From Pseudomonas antarctica (lineage in GTDB: Bacteria > Pseudomonadota > Gammaproteobacteria > Pseudomonadales > Pseudomonadaceae), in contig NZ_CP015600.1 in the NCBI RefSeq assembly GCF_001647715.1, forward strand, positions 4,836,001-4,900,000: a stretch of 64,000 bases of DNA, in the 5' to 3' direction. The position numbers and the translations under genes are program-made. Shown here piece after piece: positions 59,545 to 64,000 of the stretch; the first letter of the stretch is position 1; each line of letters begins with the position of its first letter. Under the pieces are notes generated by a model. It did no database searches, was not told the DNA's origin, and saw only the letters and a program-made list of their open reading frames with translations.

Positions 59545-60597
59545 ATGTACACCGCCATCGGTTATGCCGCCCAGTCGGCTACCACTCCCCTCGCCCCCAT
59601 GTCCTTCGAACGTCGCAGCCCGCGCGCCGATGACGTGGCCATCGAGATCCTCTACTGCGGCGTCTGCCACTCCGACATCCACCAGGCTCGCAACGAATGG
59701 GGCATTGCCGTGTACCCGCTGATGCCGGGCCACGAGATCGTCGGCAAAGTCACCGCCGTTGGCGCCAGCGTGACCGCGCATAAAGTCGGCGACCTGGTTG
59801 GCGTCGGCTGCATGGTCGACTCGTGCCGCCACTGCGACGCCTGCCATGCGGACCTGGAGCAATATTGCCTCGAAGGCCCGACCATGACTTACGCCACCCC
59901 GGACCGGGTCGATGGCAGCAATACCATGGGCGGCTACTCCGACAGCATCGTCGTCAGCGAACACTTCGTGGTGAAGATCCCGGCCAAGCTCGACCTGGCC
60001 AGCGCCGCGCCGATTCTCTGCGCCGGCATCACCACTTACTCGCCGCTCAAGCACTACGGCGTGAAGGCTGGCGACAAAGTTGGCATTCTGGGTATGGGCG
60101 GCCTGGGCCACATGGGCATCAAGTTCGCCAAGGCGATGGGCGCGGAAGTGACGCTGTTCACCCGCTCCGCAAGCAAGGCCGAGGAAGGCCGTCGCCAGGG
60201 CGCCGACCACGTAATCGTGTCCACCGACGCCGAGCAGATGAAAGCCGCTGCCGGGCACTTCGACTTCCTGCTGGACACCATTCCGGTACAACACGACTTG
60301 AACCCCTACCTCGACGTACTTCGCTTTGACGGCGTGCATATCCTGGTTGGTTTGATCGAGCCGGTGGACCCGCCTGTGAATGCGGCCAAGCTGGTGTTGG
60401 GTCGTAAAGTGCTGGCCGGCTCCTTGATCGGCGGCATTGCCGAAACCCAGGAAGTCCTGGATTTCTGCGCCGAGCACAACATCACGTGTGATATCGAAAT
60501 GCTCGACATCCGCCAGATCAACGAAGCCTACACCCGCATGATCGCCGGTGATGTGAAGTACCGCTTTGTCATCGACATGGCGACCCTGAAGGCCTGA
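59545..60597 (+). CDS. zinc-dependent alcohol dehydrogenase (YahK-like)
   Basis: 350 residues, medium-chain NADP(H) alcohol dehydrogenase: catalytic zinc site CGVCHSD and GHEIVGKV, structural zinc CRHCDACHADLEQYC, nucleotide site GILGMGGLGHMGIKFA. It matches YahK-type aldehyde reductases acting on broad aldehydes. ATG 59545 chosen; an upstream TTG/GTG-type extension is possible. It ends exactly where the IclR gene stops on the other strand. Confidence 0.93.
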   Translation: MYTAIGYAAQSATTPLAPMSFERRSPRADDVAIEILYCGVCHSDIHQARNEWGIAVYPLMPGHEIVGKVTAVGASVTAHKVGDLVGVGCMVDSCRHCDACHADLEQYCLEGPTMTYATPDRVDGSNTMGGYSDSIVVSEHFVVKIPAKLDLASAAPILCAGITTYSPLKHYGVKAGDKVGILGMGGLGHMGIKFAKAMGAEVTLFTRSASKAEEGRRQGADHVIVSTDAEQMKAAAGHFDFLLDTIPVQHDLNPYLDVLRFDGVHILVGLIEPVDPPVNAAKLVLGRKVLAGSLIGGIAETQEVLDFCAEHNITCDIEMLDIRQINEAYTRMIAGDVKYRFVIDMATLKA

Positions 60598-61401
60598 TCA
60601 GGCCTTTGCGCCCAACTCCGCTGACAGCCGGGCTGCGACCTGTTTGATCACAGGAATCAGCTCGGCCATTTTTTCCAGCGGCATGTAGGGCACGGTACTG
60701 GCGATGCTGATGCCGGCGACGATTCGCCGGCTGGCATCGCGCACTGGTGCCGCCACACAGCGGATCGACGGTTCGTTGTCTTCCAGATCGAACGCATAAC
60801 CCCCCACCACGTATTCGCGCATGCGCTGCTCGAACTGCGCCCAGGATTGCTCCGGGTGCTGCGGCCATTGCAGGCTTTTCCCGCCGGCAGGCAAGCTGAC
60901 TTCGTACAGACGCTGCCACTCCTCGACCGAATCATCCAGCAGCAACGCCTTGCCGATACCGGTGCGCGCCAACGGCATGCGATGGCCGACCCGCGAGCGC
61001 ATTTCCGGGCCGTTGCGGCCGGGATTCTTGTGCAGGTAGAGCACGTCGTCGTATTCGCGAATGGCCAGGTGGATGGTGTCGCCGGTCAGCGCCGACAGCT
61101 CGTCCAGATAAGGCACGGCCAGGCTCACCAGAGGCAGTTCTTCACGGGCCTGGAAGCCCAATTCGATCAACTTCGGCCCCAGCAGGTAACCGACTTGCGG
61201 CACCACGCGCAGGTAACGCTCTTCCACCAGGCAACTGGCCAGGCGGTGGGTGGTGCTGCGGGTGGTGCCGATGCGCCTGGCGATCTCTTTCAGATCCCGC
61301 GCACCGGCCGCCACCGCTTGCACCACGCCCAGGCCACGCAGCAGGGTCTGGGTGCCGGTGGGCGCGGCGTCTTTGACGGGGGTGTGGGCGTTTTCCTGCA
61401 T
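60598..61401 (-). CDS. IclR-family transcriptional regulator
   Basis: 267 residues: an N-terminal winged helix (LRGLGVVQAVAAGARDLKEI, RRIGTTRSTTHRLASCL) and an IclR ligand-binding domain (LYLHKNPGRNGPEMRSRVGH, PLARTGIGKALLLD, RCVAAPVRDASRRIVAGISI). Upstream of araH on the same strand, so it may regulate the arabinose-type transporter or unrelated genes; the link is inferred. ATG 61401. Confidence 0.92.
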   Translation of the reverse strand: MQENAHTPVKDAAPTGTQTLLRGLGVVQAVAAGARDLKEIARRIGTTRSTTHRLASCLVEERYLRVVPQVGYLLGPKLIELGFQAREELPLVSLAVPYLDELSALTGDTIHLAIREYDDVLYLHKNPGRNGPEMRSRVGHRMPLARTGIGKALLLDDSVEEWQRLYEVSLPAGGKSLQWPQHPEQSWAQFEQRMREYVVGGYAFDLEDNEPSIRCVAAPVRDASRRIVAGISIASTVPYMPLEKMAELIPVIKQVAARLSAELGAKA

Positions 61402-61474
61402 ATCGGGCCTATTGGGAAGTACGAAAACGGCGCCATTATGGCAAATGCCGCCCTCCTGAACAGAGGAGATCCAC

Positions 61475-61564
61475 TGTGGGAGCTGGCTTGCCTGCGATGA
61501 GGGCGTGTCAGCCAGCAAATTGGCAGGCTGAAACATTGCTATCGCAGGCAAGCCAGCTCCCACA
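61475..61564. repeat. REP doublet between IclR and araH genes
   Basis: TGTGGGAGCTGGCTTGCCTG at 61475 is mirrored by GCAGGCAAGCCAGCTCCCAC ending 61564. It sits between the araH stop and the IclR start, so likely at the end of the araFGH transcript. Confidence 0.9.
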
Positions 61565-61599
61565 CTAGATCGCGGGTGTTCTTGAGACAGTGCGTTTTT

Positions 61600-62568
61600 T
61601 CAGCGTTGCTTCATGCGGTCGATAATCACCGCCAGCAACAGGATCGAACCACGGATCACGTACTGGTAAAAGGTGTCGATGTTCTTCAGGTTCATCGCGT
61701 TTTCAATGATCGCCAAAATCAGCACGCCGGCAATCACATGGCGGATCATGCCGATGCCGCCGCTCAGCGACACACCGCCCAGCACACAGGCGGAAATCAC
61801 CGTCAGCTCAAAACCCTGGCCGATCATCGGCTGGCCCGACGTCATGCGCGACGCGAGGATTACCCCGGCCAAAGCGCCGATCAAGCCGTGCACGGCAAAG
61901 ATAATGATCTTGGTGCGATCAACGTTCACCCCGGCCAGCAACGCCGCTTCCTGGTTACCGCCGATGGCCATGGTGTTGCGCCCGTAGGTGGTGTAGTTGA
62001 GCAGCCAGCCGAAAAACACAAAGCACAGCACGGTGATGATGATCGGCACCGGCACGCCCATCAGTTGGCCGTTACCGAACACGAAGAACCGCTCATCCAT
62101 CACGCCGACAGCCTTGCCGTTGGAGAAGATGTAGGCCAGGCCCCGCACGATCTGCATGGTTGCCAATGTGGCAATCAACGCATTGATGCGCAGCTTGGCG
62201 ATCACAATCCCGTTGATCAGCCCCACCACCAGGCCCATGGCCAATGCCGCCGACACGCCGAGCACCACGCTGTCAGTGTCACGGATCACAATCCCCGCCA
62301 CCACCCCGGCGCAGGCAATCACCGAGCCCACCGACAAGTCGAAGTGCCCGGACGCCAGGCAGAACAACATGGTGCACGCGGCAATACCGACCGTAGAAAT
62401 CGCCAGGCCCAGGCCACGCATGTTCAGTGGCGAAAGGAAGTTGTCGATAAACAGCGCACTGAGCACAAAGATGCTCAACGCGGCGAGCAGCATCACCCAA
62501 TCATCCAGAAACTTGCGCTGGTTGAAACCCGGCCAGAAGCCTTTTGCAGTTTTTACCTGGGACATCAT
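61600..62568 (-). CDS. araH: L-arabinose ABC transporter permease AraH
   Basis: 322 residues with about nine to ten membrane segments. Conserved blocks GLGLAISTVGIAACTMLFCL, INALIATLATMQIVRGLAYI, TKIIIFAVHGLIGALAGVIL and GGVSLSGGIGMIRHVIAGVL are very close to E. coli AraH. Start is ATG 62568 or the adjacent ATG 62565. It follows araG by 14 bases. Confidence 0.93.
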   Translation of the reverse strand: MMSQVKTAKGFWPGFNQRKFLDDWVMLLAALSIFVLSALFIDNFLSPLNMRGLGLAISTVGIAACTMLFCLASGHFDLSVGSVIACAGVVAGIVIRDTDSVVLGVSAALAMGLVVGLINGIVIAKLRINALIATLATMQIVRGLAYIFSNGKAVGVMDERFFVFGNGQLMGVPVPIIITVLCFVFFGWLLNYTTYGRNTMAIGGNQEAALLAGVNVDRTKIIIFAVHGLIGALAGVILASRMTSGQPMIGQGFELTVISACVLGGVSLSGGIGMIRHVIAGVLILAIIENAMNLKNIDTFYQYVIRGSILLLAVIIDRMKQR

Positions 62569-62582
62569 TCACCTCGAATTCT

Positions 62583-64000
62583 TCAAGCCCGCGTACGCGG
62601 AAGTGCCAGTTGCAATAGCTGTGCTTCGTCCGCGTGTTCGCGGTTCAACTCGCCGGTCAGCACGCCTTCGCTCATCACCAGGATGCGGTCAGAGATGCCC
62701 ATCACTTCCATCAGGTCGCTGGACACCACGATCACCGCGATGCCGCTGGCCGCCAGGTTGTGGATGATCTGGTAGATCTCCGACTTGGCGCCGATGTCGA
62801 TGCCACGGGTCGGCTCGTCGAGCAGCAACACCTTCATCGGCATCGACAGCCAGCGACCAAGGATGGCCTTCTGCTGATTACCGCCGGACAGGTACATGAT
62901 TTTCTGTTGCGCGTTCGGCGTTTTGACTTTCATCGCCTTGATTTGCTGGTCGGCGTTGCCTTTCTCCCAGCCCTCACGCAACAGCCAGCCAAACGTGGAA
63001 TGGGCACCCCGTGCGCTGATATTGATGTTCTCGGCCACACTGGACAGCGGAATGATGCCCTCCTTCTTGCGGTCTTCCGGACACAGCAGCACACCACCGG
63101 CGATAGCGTCACGCGGCGAGCGCAAGTGCAGCGGTTGCCCACACAGTTCGAGTTGCCCGGCCGTGCTGCGCACCAGCCCGCTGAGCAGGCGCAGCAGTTC
63201 GGTGCGCCCTGCCCCGACCAGCCCGAACAGCCCGAGGATCTCGCCCTTGTGCACCTGCAAGCTGACCGCTTCACGCAGGCCCGGGCCAAGCAAACCCTCG
63301 ACCTTGAGCGCCACTTCACCGCGTTCGCGCGGGCGGTAATCGTAGATATCCTGGATGTCGCGCCCGACCATGCACGTCACCAATTGGTCGTGGGTGAGCG
63401 TGGCCATGTCGTCAAAGGTGCGCACGAAGCGGCCGTCCTTGAACACCGTCACCGCATCGCAAATACGGAACACTTCTTCCATGCGATGCGACACATACAG
63501 CACCACTTTGCCCTCATCGCGCAGGCGCGTGATGATTGCCATCAGCCGGTCGATTTCCCGCGCCGACAAGCTGCTGGTGGGCTCGTCGAAGGCAATCACA
63601 TGGGCGCCACGGGACAACGCCTTGGCGATTTCCACCAGTTGGCGCTGGCCCAGGGACAGCCGCCCGAGCTTTTCCTGCGGGTCGATTTCATCGGCCAGGC
63701 CTTTGAGGCATGCCAACGCCTGCTTGCGCAGCAGGCCGCCGTTGACCACCCCGAAACGCGACGGCAGATGCCCGAGAAACAGGTTCTCCGCCACGGTCAT
63801 TTCCGGCACCAGGTGCAGCTCCTGATGGATCACCGCAACGCCACTGGCAATGCTGTCGGCGGCGGATTTGAAGTCCATCGTCTGCTCGCCGATCTGCACG
63901 GTGCCGCTGCTCGGAATGTAGGCGCCGCCGAGGATCTTCAACAGCGTGGACTTGCCCGCGCCGTTCTCGCCCATCAGCGCGTGCACCGAGTGCGGCCGCG
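62583..64000 (-). CDS. araG: L-arabinose ABC transporter ATPase AraG (N-terminus outside window)
   Basis: At least 472 residues visible, with two ATPase domains. Domain 1 has Walker [10 protein letters not shown], signature [15 protein letters not shown] and Walker [10 protein letters not shown]; domain 2 has signature [15 protein letters not shown] and Walker B VLLLDEPT, while its Walker A-like [10 protein letters not shown] is degenerate, as is usual for sugar transporters. About 30 N-terminal residues lie beyond 64000; araF would be next. Energises AraH. Confidence 0.93.
   Translation of the reverse strand, partial: RPHSVHALMGENGAGKSTLLKILGGAYIPSSGTVQIGEQTMDFKSAADSIASGVAVIHQELHLVPEMTVAENLFLGHLPSRFGVVNGGLLRKQALACLKGLADEIDPQEKLGRLSLGQRQLVEIAKALSRGAHVIAFDEPTSSLSAREIDRLMAIITRLRDEGKVVLYVSHRMEEVFRICDAVTVFKDGRFVRTFDDMATLTHDQLVTCMVGRDIQDIYDYRPRERGEVALKVEGLLGPGLREAVSLQVHKGEILGLFGLVGAGRTELLRLLSGLVRSTAGQLELCGQPLHLRSPRDAIAGGVLLCPEDRKKEGIIPLSSVAENINISARGAHSTFGWLLREGWEKGNADQQIKAMKVKTPNAQQKIMYLSGGNQQKAILGRWLSMPMKVLLLDEPTRGIDIGAKSEIYQIIHNLAASGIAVIVVSSDLMEVMGISDRILVMSEGVLTGELNREHADEAQLLQLALPRTRA

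Noticed and set aside
61576..62775. 399-codon His/Gln-rich frame antisense to araH
   Set aside because: His/Gln richness comes from antisense of membrane-protein codons; araH is certain.
1..64000. CRISPR arrays, insertion sequences, rRNA genes
   Set aside because: No regularly spaced short repeats, no transposase and no rRNA-like sequence were seen.

Overview
The window is a piece of a fluorescent-group Pseudomonas chromosome. It holds almost all of a P2-type (phiCTX-like) prophage integrated at a tRNA-Ser gene, followed by about 28 kb of ordinary chromosome. The assignment rests on the gene set (etfAB/etf-QO with a PsrA-like operator, a MocR-type regulator, an AraG/AraH sugar transporter), high GC content, and five TGTGGGAGC-type REP doublets typical of P. 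fluorescens-like genomes.

Prophage (1 to about 35.49 kb). Order: left-end cargo genes (1-983), divergent Q-P and O-N-M-L-X head genes (1004-7598), lysis cassette with two holin-like proteins, endolysin and nested Rz/Rz1 (7626-9841), R-S, a cargo gene (10819-11631), baseplate V-W-J-I, fibre H-G, sheath/tube FI-FII, E/E', tape measure T, U-D (to 23613). Next come a secreted Cys-rich protein and a 53-aa gene on the minus strand, the C-type repressor (24603-24941) with a divergent early promoter, an early operon (BcepMu gp16-like, YmfL/CII-like, Ogr-like, small genes, a 907-aa toprim/helicase), two DNA methyltransferases, and a tyrosine integrase ending next to tRNA-Ser(GGA) at 35456-35545. The structural set looks complete and no gene looks broken. 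The left attachment site and cos lie outside the window or were not recognised. As in phiCTX, int is at the end opposite Q-P and a cargo gene lies beyond Q, where phiCTX carries its cytotoxin gene.

Regulation readable in the prophage: a dyad TTGTA-N11-TACAA precedes O (shared with P), V and FI, with a CGCG block about 21-22 bp downstream each time. I take these as Ogr-dependent late promoters; ogr itself has moved into the early operon. T_TTT_TTG in gene E gives the classical -1 frameshift to E'. Two genes of the early operon share a 50-bp leader (hairpin plus ribosome binding site).

Chromosome (35.5-64 kb): crotonase, PlsC, CorA, a class I glutamine amidotransferase, a thiolase/FadB-like beta-oxidation pair, a c-type cytochrome, a three-gene operon of circularly permuted ATP-grasp, alpha-E and transglutaminase-like proteins, RraB, a START-domain protein, a YkgJ-like protein, a MocR regulator, an OmpA/DUF4398 pair, a periplasmic binding protein, etfBA and divergent etf-QO, an AraC regulator with a YahK-like alcohol dehydrogenase, an IclR regulator, and araH with the 5'-truncated araG at the right edge.

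Most worth a second look: the two AT-rich cargo genes, the six-repeat insert in the cytosine methyltransferase, the unknown gene wedged between M and L behind a copy of the L start, the repeated leader, and the late-promoter dyads. I cannot point to one clearly new system; the cargo genes are the best candidates.
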